64,000 nucleotides of DNA, taken from Tannerella forsythia (lineage in GTDB: Bacteria > Bacteroidota > Bacteroidia > Bacteroidales > Tannerellaceae). Within the stretch, counting starts at the first letter, position 1. Each line of letters starts with the position of its first letter. A program made the position numbers and the translations under genes. Under the pieces are notes generated by a model. That model saw only the letters and a program-made list of their open reading frames with translations, was not told the DNA's origin and searched no databases. Shown piece by piece: positions 45,184 through 53,161 of this stretch. Location of the stretch: contig NZ_JUET01000134.1 in assembly GCF_001006485.1 (NCBI RefSeq), positions 1 through 64,000 of the forward strand, read 5' to 3'.

Positions 45184-46263
45184 TCAACTAAATTCTTGGC
45201 CGTATTTAATTTGTGCATCGGCCATGTATTGCTTGATTCGTTGCTCTTCTTCTTTCTTGCAAATCAGCAATACATTACCCGACTCGGCCACAATATACTC
45301 CTGCAGTCCTTGAATGACGGCTAACCGATCCGTATTTTCCAATGCAATGATATTGCCTTCGGATTCGTAAAGCAAGGCTCTTGTTTTCAGCACAGCGTTA
45401 TCGGCTTCGTCACGCGGAGCAATATCAAAGATCGATCCCCACGTACCCAGATCCGCCCATCCGAAATCGACACAAAGCATATAAACGTTATCGGCCTTCT
45501 CCATGATCCCGTAATCAATCGATATGCTCGGACAGTATGCAAAATGTTCTTTGATAAATGCGTCTTCGGAAGGAGTGTTGAAGATTCCCATTCCCATGTC
45601 AAAACGTGCGGATATATCAGGAAGATGGCTGCGTATGGCGTTTAAGATCGTGTCGACATTCCAAAGAAACAGCCCTGAGTTCCAAAAAAATTCGCCACTT
45701 TCCATAAAGACTTTGGCCAGTTCCAGATTCGGCTTTTCAGTAAATGTCTTGACCTTCGTAAAGTCTCCGATCATCGTTTCACTGCTTTGGATGTAGCCGT
45801 AGCCTGTTTCCGGACGACTCGGTCTGATACCTAACGTGACCAAGGCACTGTGCCGGCTTACGAAGTCGAACCCTTTTTGGATGGCTGCAAGAAATTCTTC
45901 TTCCTTGAGGATTAAATGATCGGACGGAGCAACAACAATATTGGCTTTGGGATTACAAGCCTTGATATGATAGGCGGCATACGCAATGCAGGGTGCCGTA
46001 TTGCGCCGTACAGGCTCAAGCAATATCTGCTCGTCAAGCAGCTGGGGCAACTGTTCTTTGACCAAGTCGGCATATCGCTCATTCGTGACAACATAGATAT
46101 TCTTCATCGGAACGATTTTGGCAAAACGGTCAACGGTCATTTGCAGCAACGATCGTCCGACACCAAAAAAATCCAGAAACTGTTTTGGTTTATTCTCCCG
46201 GCTGAAAGGCCAAAAGCGGCTTCCGATACCGCCTCCCATAATTACGCAATAATTATTCTCCAT
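45184..46263 (-). CDS. manC: Mannose-1-phosphate guanylyltransferase
   Basis: The enzyme makes GDP-mannose for glycan synthesis. The 359-residue protein has the nucleotidyltransferase loop 'IMGGGIGSRFWPFSRENKPKQFLDF', 'VVAPSDHLI', 'GYGYIQSSE', 'FTEKPNLELA', 'FFWNSGLFLW' and 'SIDYGIMEKADNVYML'. It is the short form, without the C-terminal isomerase domain of bifunctional enzymes. It converges on the nucleotide-sugar dehydrogenase gene with a 42-bp gap. Confidence 0.95.
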   Translation of the reverse strand: MENNYCVIMGGGIGSRFWPFSRENKPKQFLDFFGVGRSLLQMTVDRFAKIVPMKNIYVVTNERYADLVKEQLPQLLDEQILLEPVRRNTAPCIAYAAYHIKACNPKANIVVAPSDHLILKEEEFLAAIQKGFDFVSRHSALVTLGIRPSRPETGYGYIQSSETMIGDFTKVKTFTEKPNLELAKVFMESGEFFWNSGLFLWNVDTILNAIRSHLPDISARFDMGMGIFNTPSEDAFIKEHFAYCPSISIDYGIMEKADNVYMLCVDFGWADLGTWGSIFDIAPRDEADNAVLKTRALLYESEGNIIALENTDRLAVIQGLQEYIVAESGNVLLICKKEEEQRIKQYMADAQIKYGQEFS

Positions 46264-46348
46264 AACATGATTATTTCCCTACAAAGAAAACGAAAGAATC
46301 GAATATTTCGTCTGTTTTTACGAAAAAATAATCTTCCTTACCAAAAGA

Positions 46349-47213
46349 TTACCGTCCGACTTCCGCTTTTACCCACTCGATTTCATAACCTTGATCGTCA
46401 ATGCGGGTATCGCTCAGAAAATGGACGTATGACAGTCCGTGCTGCGACTCGTTTCGGAGCGGTACAGTCAAACGCTTTCGGTTATCGACATAGACCTCGG
46501 CCGCAGGATGCTTCGTATCGAGGTTCCAGTCGATACGGATAAGGTACGGCTTGTTGTCGCTGATATTAAGCATTTTATGGCTTAACGGAACATCAAACGG
46601 CGCATAATAACGAGCTACGCTGTCCGTGGGGTTGAACCACCGGTCGTTGAGCAAAAGATGTCCTTTTGTGGCAAGGTCGTTGAAACGGAGGGAAACGGTA
46701 AATCGTCCCTTACGAAAGGCGGGGAAATTCCAGACTGCACCACGGAGGGAAGTAAGCAGCGAATCGTTGAAAAGGCAACGCACCTGCAACCGCCCGTCGA
46801 CGAGTGCGCACCCTGGCGTACGGTTGTATCCGCAATGCTCGACGATTTCCCTTATAATAACTGAAGACCGACCATTGACGAAGGCTGTCGGAGAAGTTAC
46901 AGAAGCGGCTTCGCGCCATGAGCCAGTCGACATCGAAGATCAGCATCACACGGTGATGCGCCGACTGTCCGAGCGAGACCAGCACGCGACCGGGCTCCGT
47001 TTCGACGAACTGGCTCTGGTGAACGCTCTTATCGATACCGAAAGCCGTACCGAAATCGGCCGCATCGCGTCGCGGGTCAAGATAAAGCTCACGGAAGCCG
47101 TGCCACGTGCGTCCGTCGTCGGCAGAGAGGTACACACCATCTTCATGCCAATGAAGGAAAACTCCCCCTCCGACATTCTGTGGTTGACACATGTCGGGCC
47201 ATTCTGCCCCGCC
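46349..47213 (-). pseudogene. Broken sialidase-like (BNR) gene, N-terminally truncated and frameshifted
   Basis: Two overlapping frames make one protein tail. The upstream frame (47213 down to about 46850) encodes 'VGGGVFLHWHEDGVYLSADDGRTWHGF', 'DKSVHQSQFVETEPGRVLVSLGQ' and ends '...SVFSYYKG'. The downstream frame continues 'IVEHCGYNRTPGC' through 'YVDNRKRLTVPL' and 'YEIEWVKAE' to 46349. Removing one base of the TTT at 46846-46848 (AAA on the minus strand) would restore the frame. The N-terminal half, including the expected catalytic propeller blades, is missing: the fragment begins in the same frame directly after the GH92 stop codon. Sequencing error could explain the frameshift but not the truncation. 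Confidence 0.82.
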
Positions 47214-49514
47214 TCACTCCCACTTCTTTTCCGATACCGAAAACGAGTATGGAAAGTCCGAAGGCTTTGTTCCTCGGTTAAGGTTCGGGTGATCGGACAT
47301 ACGGAAGTCGAGCGTACCGCCGGACAGCAAATCCTTATGCTTCACATAGTTTTTGATGTACGGTTGTCCGTTCAGATGTAACGATTCCACGTAAACATTG
47401 TGGGCGTTATTCTCCGGTGCGTTGATAACCATCTGCTTGCCGTCCTCGAATGTCAGTGTGGCTTTTTTGAACAGCGGAGCTCCCAACACATATTCGTCTG
47501 TTCCCGGGCACACGGGATAGAAGCCTAATGCTGAAAAGACATACCATGCCGATGTTTGCCCGTTATCTTCGTCGCCGCAATATCCGTCGGGAGTCGGCAA
47601 ATAAAGCTGCTCCATCACGCGGCGCAGCCAATATTGGGCTTTCCAAGGCTCACCGGCGTAGTTGTAGAGATAAATCATGTGTTGGATGGGCTGATTACCA
47701 TGCGCGTAATTTCCCATATTCATGATCTGCATTTCGCGTATTTCGTGGATCACCGCGCCATAGTAGCTTTCGTCGAACAGTGGCGGAACGGTAAATACCG
47801 AGTCGAGCATCGTCACGAACGCCTGACGTCCACCCATCAAATCGATTAGCCCTTGCGGATCGTGGAAGACCGACCACGTATAATGCCAACTGTTCCCTTC
47901 CGTAAAAGCATCGCCCCATTTGAGCGGTAAAAAAGGCGACATAAACGTACCGTTTTCATTACGTCCACGCATCAAGTTCGTTTCCCTGTCGAACACATTC
48001 CGGTAGTTCATCGCCCGTCGGGCATACTGTGCGATTTCTTTCTTCGGACGTTTCAACGCTTTCGCCAGTGTGTAGATGCACCAGTCGTTATACGCATATT
48101 CGAGTGTACGAGCCGTATTCTCCCTGATCTTTACATCGTACGGAACATAGCCCAGCCGGTTGTAGTATTCGTGTCCGAGACGGCCTGTCGAAAATACTTT
48201 CGGATGCACATGTTCCGTTCCATGAATTAATCCCTGATACAGTGTCTCCACATCCTCGACCTTTATTCCTTTCATATACGCATCTACGAGTACCGATGCC
48301 GAGTTGTTTCCGATCATACAGTCGCGATGTCCCGGGCTTGCCCATTCGGGGAAAAAGCCGCTCTCCTTATAGGTATTAATCAGTCCTTCCTGCATTTCTT
48401 TGTTCTGCTCCGGAAACATCAGGTTCAGGAATGGGAACAGGCAGCGGAAAGTATCCCAAAAACCCGTGTCGGTGTACATAAATCCGGGCAGTACTTTCCC
48501 GTTATACGGGCTGTAGTGCACGATCTTTCCCTCGGCATCCACTTCGTAAAATTTTCGTGGGAAAAGCAGCGAACGATACAGGCATGAATAGAACGTACGA
48601 TACTGGTCAAGACTTCCTCCTTCTACACGGATACGACCAAGCACCTTGTTCCATTCGGTTTTTCCCTGTGCAACTATCGCATCGAAACGATCTACATCCA
48701 GTTCTTTTAGATTTTGTTCTGCCTGTTCCGGACTGATAAACGACGAAGCGACACGTGCATGGACAATCTCACCTTTTTCCGTCCGGAAGCCAATCACGGC
48801 GCCCGTATGTCCGGCCGTCTGCTCCAGTTTGTCCGTATGTAGCGTTTGATCGGTAAACGTAGCACGGTATGTAAACGGTTTATCGAAGACAATCACAAAA
48901 TAATTTCTAAAATTCTCCGGTACGCCTCCGCTGTTCTTCGTCGTATAACCAACGATCTTGTTCTCTTCCGGAATCACCCGCACAGACGATCCTTTATCAA
49001 AAGCATCGACGACGATATAAGAATGTTCGTTCTCCGGAAACGTAAAACGAAACATGGCTGCTCGTTCAGTGGTCGTTATTTCCGCCACCACATCATGTTC
49101 GGCCAGATACACTTTATAATAGTACGGTTTTGCTACTTCCGCCTTATGAGAGAACCAGCTGGCACGTTTGTTTTCATCAAATTCAGGCGCTCCTGTCACA
49201 GGCATGATCGAAAATTGTCCGTAATCGTTGATCCACGGGCTGGGCTGATGGGTCTGTTTGAATCCCCGTATCTTGTGAGCCGTATAGACATACGTCCATC
49301 CGTCTCCCATCTTTCCCGTCTGTGGAGTCCAGAAGTTCATGCCCCACGGGCGGGCGATGGCCGGATACGTATTGCCCGTAGACAATTCGTGCACCGACTG
49401 CGATCCCATCAACGGGTTCACGTATTCTGCAGGGTCGAGCGATTCTGCCCCTGCTTGAGGAATACTGCCAAGCAGCAGCAAGCTTGCCGCAATACTACAA
49501 ATATTTTGTTTCAT
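47214..49514 (-). CDS. GH92 alpha-mannosidase, exported
   Basis: GH92 enzymes are calcium-dependent inverting exo-alpha-mannosidases that trim N-glycans and mannans. The 766-residue protein has a signal peptide (about residues 1-24, IPQAGA-ES) and family landmarks 'VNPLMGSQSVHELSTGNTYPAIARPWGMNFWTPQTG', 'TDTGFWDTFRCLFPFLNLMFPEQ', 'FPEWASPGHRDCMIGNNSASV', 'GNQPIQHMIYLYNYAGEPWKAQ' and 'YCGDEDNGQTSAWYVFSALGFYP'. Internal length and C-terminus look complete. The start at 49514 excludes an upstream extension to 49664 that has no signal-peptide logic. It lies beside a broken sialidase-like gene, suggesting a former host-glycan set. Confidence 0.95.
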   Translation of the reverse strand: MKQNICSIAASLLLLGSIPQAGAESLDPAEYVNPLMGSQSVHELSTGNTYPAIARPWGMNFWTPQTGKMGDGWTYVYTAHKIRGFKQTHQPSPWINDYGQFSIMPVTGAPEFDENKRASWFSHKAEVAKPYYYKVYLAEHDVVAEITTTERAAMFRFTFPENEHSYIVVDAFDKGSSVRVIPEENKIVGYTTKNSGGVPENFRNYFVIVFDKPFTYRATFTDQTLHTDKLEQTAGHTGAVIGFRTEKGEIVHARVASSFISPEQAEQNLKELDVDRFDAIVAQGKTEWNKVLGRIRVEGGSLDQYRTFYSCLYRSLLFPRKFYEVDAEGKIVHYSPYNGKVLPGFMYTDTGFWDTFRCLFPFLNLMFPEQNKEMQEGLINTYKESGFFPEWASPGHRDCMIGNNSASVLVDAYMKGIKVEDVETLYQGLIHGTEHVHPKVFSTGRLGHEYYNRLGYVPYDVKIRENTARTLEYAYNDWCIYTLAKALKRPKKEIAQYARRAMNYRNVFDRETNLMRGRNENGTFMSPFLPLKWGDAFTEGNSWHYTWSVFHDPQGLIDLMGGRQAFVTMLDSVFTVPPLFDESYYGAVIHEIREMQIMNMGNYAHGNQPIQHMIYLYNYAGEPWKAQYWLRRVMEQLYLPTPDGYCGDEDNGQTSAWYVFSALGFYPVCPGTDEYVLGAPLFKKATLTFEDGKQMVINAPENNAHNVYVESLHLNGQPYIKNYVKHKDLLSGGTLDFRMSDHPNLNRGTKPSDFPYSFSVSEKKWE

Positions 49515-49554
49515 TTTTTTCGTTATGGTGTTATTTCTTCTGTTTTTTATCTGT

Positions 49555-50298
49555 TTATCCGTTCCAAATATCCCATGCCGCGAACGCTTGCAAAAGAAGC
49601 ATCTCAAGACCGTTTTTGACAACGGCTCCGCGTTCTTTCCCCTTGCGCATAAACAGCGTTTCATCAGGATTATAGAGCAGATCGTAAAGCAGGTGATCGG
49701 AATTCACCCAATCATACGGAATATTCGGACACTCGTCGACCTTGGGATACATCCCCAAGGGAGTGGTATTGACGATCACCGTATATTGTTCCATGATTCG
49801 GGGAGTAAGTTCATCATACGTAAAACAGCTATTCTGCTTGCTACGGGAAACGTATGTTGCTCCTATGCCCAATTGTTTCAAGCCATGAAAGACGGCTTTC
49901 GATGCCCCGCCTGTTCCGAGGATAAGCGCTTTCGTGTGCGACTCGTGCAACAACGGGTCGATCGATTGTTTGAACCCTGTGATATCGGAATTGTGCCCGA
50001 TCAGTTTAAGTTTCCCAAAATTCCCGCGTCTGAATTTGATGACATTGACAGCACCGATATTGCGGGCATTTACGGTGAGGTCATCGAGCAGCGGAATGAC
50101 TGCCATTTTATAAGGTAATGTTACATTCAACCCACACAAGTTGGGATGATCATGTACGACGTCTTTCAACTCCCGGATGTCTTTGATCTCAAAATTGACG
50201 TATTCCGCATCGATATTTTCCGATTGAAACTTCTGGTTAAAGAAGTTCCGTGAGAAAGAATGTCCCAGCGGATATCCGATTAAGCCGTATTTCTTCAT
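49555..50298 (-). CDS. aroE: Shikimate dehydrogenase
   Basis: AroE reduces 3-dehydroshikimate with NADPH in aromatic amino acid synthesis. The 247-residue protein has 'GYPLGHSFSRNFFNQKF' (shikimate-binding serines), 'NVTLPYKMAVIPLLD' with the catalytic Lys, and 'LGTGGASKAVFHGL' for NADPH. It is slightly short compared with E. coli AroE, as is usual in this phylum. Its start overlaps the menG stop by 4 bp. Confidence 0.94.
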   Translation of the reverse strand: MKKYGLIGYPLGHSFSRNFFNQKFQSENIDAEYVNFEIKDIRELKDVVHDHPNLCGLNVTLPYKMAVIPLLDDLTVNARNIGAVNVIKFRRGNFGKLKLIGHNSDITGFKQSIDPLLHESHTKALILGTGGASKAVFHGLKQLGIGATYVSRSKQNSCFTYDELTPRIMEQYTVIVNTTPLGMYPKVDECPNIPYDWVNSDHLLYDLLYNPDETLFMRKGKERGAVVKNGLEMLLLQAFAAWDIWNG

Positions 50299-51056
50299 TT
50301 GCCGATCGTATTTGAATGTCCGTGCTTCGTCGCCGAATAAAGAGAACAAGTTCCTCCGGTGAATGTCCTTACCTGCACATCAAACCCCTGTCGTTCGAGC
50401 AGTCGTACCATCTCACGTCCCTGCGGCATCTTTCGGATCGAGGCCGGCAAGTAACGATAAGCTGATTTCTCGAGACTGAACCAGCTTCCCACCAGAGGAA
50501 TAATTGTTCTCGAATAGAGTGCGTAGAGTTGTTTCATCGGGAAATGTTTCGGAGTAGATAGCTCTAATATCCTTAGTTGTCCGTCGGGGCGGAGCACTCG
50601 CTCCATCTCCGACAGGCCGCGTTCGAGATCGGCAAAGTTACGCACCCCAAAAGCGACGGTTATGGCATCGAACGAATGGTCCGAATAAGTCAACGTCATG
50701 CAGTCCTGATGTTCGAAAGAGACGAGGGAGGCATAGCCTGCTTCAGCCGCTTTCCGTCGTCCGACGGCCATCATCTCTTCCGAGAGGTCAGCCGCAACGA
50801 TTTGCTGCGGCTGCAACCGTCGACACATCAGCAGAGCCAGATCGCCCGTGCCTGATGCGACGTCCAGAATACGTTGCGGCGAGGATGGACGAAGCGAATC
50901 GACCGTCTTTCTGCGCCACAACCGGTCCATCCCAAGCGAGAGCATGCGATTGAGCATATCGTACCGTCCGGCAATGGAGTCAAACATTCGCCGAACTTGT
51001 GTTCCTTTGTCTTCGTCGCCTGCATACGGCAACACCCGTTCTACCTCGACAGACAT
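50295..51056 (-). CDS. menG: Demethylmenaquinone methyltransferase (UbiE/MenG)
   Basis: The enzyme carries out the final C-methylation of menaquinone. The 253-residue protein has 'MFDSIAGRYDMLNRMLSLGMDRLWRR', the SAM motif 'ILDVASGTGDLALLM' and 'ITVAFGVRNFADLERGLSEMERVL', and 'FTGGTCSLYSATK' near the end, all standard for UbiE. About ten extra residues follow the usual C-terminus. It lies 6 bp after purC and is coupled to aroE by a 4-bp overlap. Only menaquinone is expected in Bacteroidales. Confidence 0.95.
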   Translation of the reverse strand: MSVEVERVLPYAGDEDKGTQVRRMFDSIAGRYDMLNRMLSLGMDRLWRRKTVDSLRPSSPQRILDVASGTGDLALLMCRRLQPQQIVAADLSEEMMAVGRRKAAEAGYASLVSFEHQDCMTLTYSDHSFDAITVAFGVRNFADLERGLSEMERVLRPDGQLRILELSTPKHFPMKQLYALYSRTIIPLVGSWFSLEKSAYRYLPASIRKMPQGREMVRLLERQGFDVQVRTFTGGTCSLYSATKHGHSNTIGK

Positions 51057-51062
51057 AGGAGT

Positions 51063-52010
51063 TTATTTCTTTTTCAGAAAGTCTGTTACATTCTTTTCAA
51101 TCCGTCCGGGGAGATCATCCGTCAAAGCCTTCACAAACGTTTCGCCGGTGATTTGTTCGTACAGCTCGATGTAACGATTCGATATGCTTTCGACGATATC
51201 CGACGTCATCTCGGGCACCGGCTGTCCTTCTTTACCTTGGAATCCGTTTTCCATCAGCCATTCGCGTACAAACTCTTTCGATAGCTGGCGTTGCGGCTCT
51301 CCCTTGGAAAAATGCTCTTCATACCCTTCGGAGTAGAAATAACGCGACGAATCGGGCGTATGGATTTCATCAATCAAATAGATATCGCCTTCATAAGTCC
51401 CAAATTCGTATTTCGTATCGACAAGGATCAATCCGCGTTCGGCAGCCATTTGCGTACCGCGTTCAAAAAGTGCGAGCGTATATTTCTGAAGCGTGGCATA
51501 GTCGGAGCGTGACATTAGTCCTTTCTTGATAATATCTTCTTCCGAAATATCTTCGTCATGCATTCCCATCTCGGCCTTTGTCGTCGGGGTGATAATCGGT
51601 TGGGGAAACTTTTGGTTTTCCCGCATTCCGTCGGGAATTTTCACGCCGCAAATCTCACGCACCCCGTTCTTATAAGCGCGCCATGCGCTGCCACAAAGAT
51701 AACCGCGTACAATCATTTCGACCGGGAAACCTTTACATTGTATGCCGACAGTAACCATCGGATCAGGTGTAGCCAATTTCCAATTCGGGCAGATATCTTT
51801 CGTTTCATCCAGAAATTTAGAAGCAATCTGATTCAGAATCTGACCTTTGTAAGGAACGCCTTCGGGCAGTATGACATCAAATGCCGAGATGCGATCGGTT
51901 ACGACCATGACGAGTGTTTCGTCATGAATGTTATATACATCGCGAACTTTACCGTGATACACGCTTTTTTGTCCGGAAAATTGAAATTCTGTTTTGACTA
52001 ATGCTTTCAT
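51063..52010 (-). CDS. purC: SAICAR synthetase
   Basis: PurC joins aspartate to CAIR in purine biosynthesis. The 315-residue protein starts [26 protein letters not shown] and has '[29 protein letters not shown]', '[20 protein letters not shown]' and '[11 protein letters not shown]', with '[11 protein letters not shown]' as the Asp-rich substrate loop. It is the longer PurC form. It lies between phoH (20 bp) and menG (6 bp) in one operon. Confidence 0.96.
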   Translation of the reverse strand: MKALVKTEFQFSGQKSVYHGKVRDVYNIHDETLVMVVTDRISAFDVILPEGVPYKGQILNQIASKFLDETKDICPNWKLATPDPMVTVGIQCKGFPVEMIVRGYLCGSAWRAYKNGVREICGVKIPDGMRENQKFPQPIITPTTKAEMGMHDEDISEEDIIKKGLMSRSDYATLQKYTLALFERGTQMAAERGLILVDTKYEFGTYEGDIYLIDEIHTPDSSRYFYSEGYEEHFSKGEPQRQLSKEFVREWLMENGFQGKEGQPVPEMTSDIVESISNRYIELYEQITGETFVKALTDDLPGRIEKNVTDFLKKK

Positions 52011-52030
52011 ATGATCTGTATATAAAGAAG

Positions 52031-53005
52031 TTATTTATTTAGTTGGATTGCTGATTCTTGCGTTTCGGGTGGTTTGTCGTTTTTCTCGTACGCCTCGACA
52101 ATACGTTGCACGAGTTTATGGCGTACAATATCTCCTTTCTCGAACTCTACCCTCCCAACCCCGTGCACTTTATGAAGCACCTGCATGGCATGTACAAGTC
52201 CCGAAGCGGTTTGTGGAGGAAGATCGATCTGGGTGACATCGCCCGTAACGATCATCTTGGCATTCAGACCGAGACGGGTGAGAAACATTTTAATCTGATG
52301 TCTTGTCGTATTTTGCGCCTCATCGAGGAGAATGACCGCATCATTCAGTGTACGTCCTCGCATAAAAGCCAGCGGCGCTATCTGAATGACGTTGTGATCC
52401 ATGTACTCCCGGAGCTTCGTCGGAGGGATCATTTCCTGCAACGCGTCGTAGAGCGGCTGGAGGTACGGGTCGAGTTTATCTTTCATTTCGCCGGGCAAAA
52501 AACCTAATTTCTCACCGGCTTCAACTGCCGGACGACTCAGGATGATCCTTCTCACTTGTTTGCTCTTCAGCGCTTTTACAGCCAAGGCAATGGCGACAAA
52601 TGTTTTTCCGGATCCTGCGGGCCCGATCGCAAACGTCAGATCGTTTTCTTCAAAACTTTTGGCCAGCAATTGCTGATTGGCCGAACGTGCGACAATCGCT
52701 CTGCCATTGACACCGTGAATAATCAAATGTTCCTGTTTGGCCGAAGCCACCTCATTCCCTTTGATGATATCGGTTAATATTTCTTCCGAAAGCGTATTGT
52801 ATTCTTCACAATACTTTTCGATTTCTTTGATTTTGCGAAGAAACGTATCCAGTTCGCCTTCGTCGCCAATAATTTTCATGATGTTTCCTCGAGCCACAAT
52901 CCGAAGTTTGGGATACAGTGTCTTAAGTAATTGCATATTGACATTGTTCACGCCGTAAAATGCAACCGGATCTACATTGTCCAGAATATATGTTCGTTCA
53001 ATCAT
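52031..53005 (-). CDS. PhoH-family ATPase
   Basis: The 324-residue protein has an N-terminal KH/PIN-linked segment and the PhoH ATPase domain: Walker A '[16 protein letters not shown]', '[21 protein letters not shown]' and Walker B '[23 protein letters not shown]'. PhoH-like proteins such as YbeZ are associated with RNA maturation and ribosome assembly. It heads the phoH-purC-menG-aroE run seen in many Bacteroidales. A -7-like TACTTTTG lies about 52 bp upstream. Confidence 0.93.
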   Translation of the reverse strand: MIERTYILDNVDPVAFYGVNNVNMQLLKTLYPKLRIVARGNIMKIIGDEGELDTFLRKIKEIEKYCEEYNTLSEEILTDIIKGNEVASAKQEHLIIHGVNGRAIVARSANQQLLAKSFEENDLTFAIGPAGSGKTFVAIALAVKALKSKQVRRIILSRPAVEAGEKLGFLPGEMKDKLDPYLQPLYDALQEMIPPTKLREYMDHNVIQIAPLAFMRGRTLNDAVILLDEAQNTTRHQIKMFLTRLGLNAKMIVTGDVTQIDLPPQTASGLVHAMQVLHKVHGVGRVEFEKGDIVRHKLVQRIVEAYEKNDKPPETQESAIQLNK

Positions 53006-53056
53006 ACGTAAGCGTGTTCCTTTTCGTCTTTTGTCTCATGCCGGATTTTGAAACTG

Positions 53057-53064
53057 CAAAAGTA
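53057..53064 (-). promoter_or_regulatory. Promoter -7 box for phoH-purC-menG-aroE
   Basis: Read on the minus strand the box is TACTTTTG, 52 bp upstream of the phoH start. No -33 TTTG is visible at 17-22 bp spacing. Confidence 0.5.
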
Positions 53065-53161
53065 CGAATAATTGTATATTGCACGACTTAATCCCGGACA
53101 AAATATCATCCTGTCCGAATCGCATATTGGATGAAGAATCTCTTCACAAGACGTTTGCATA

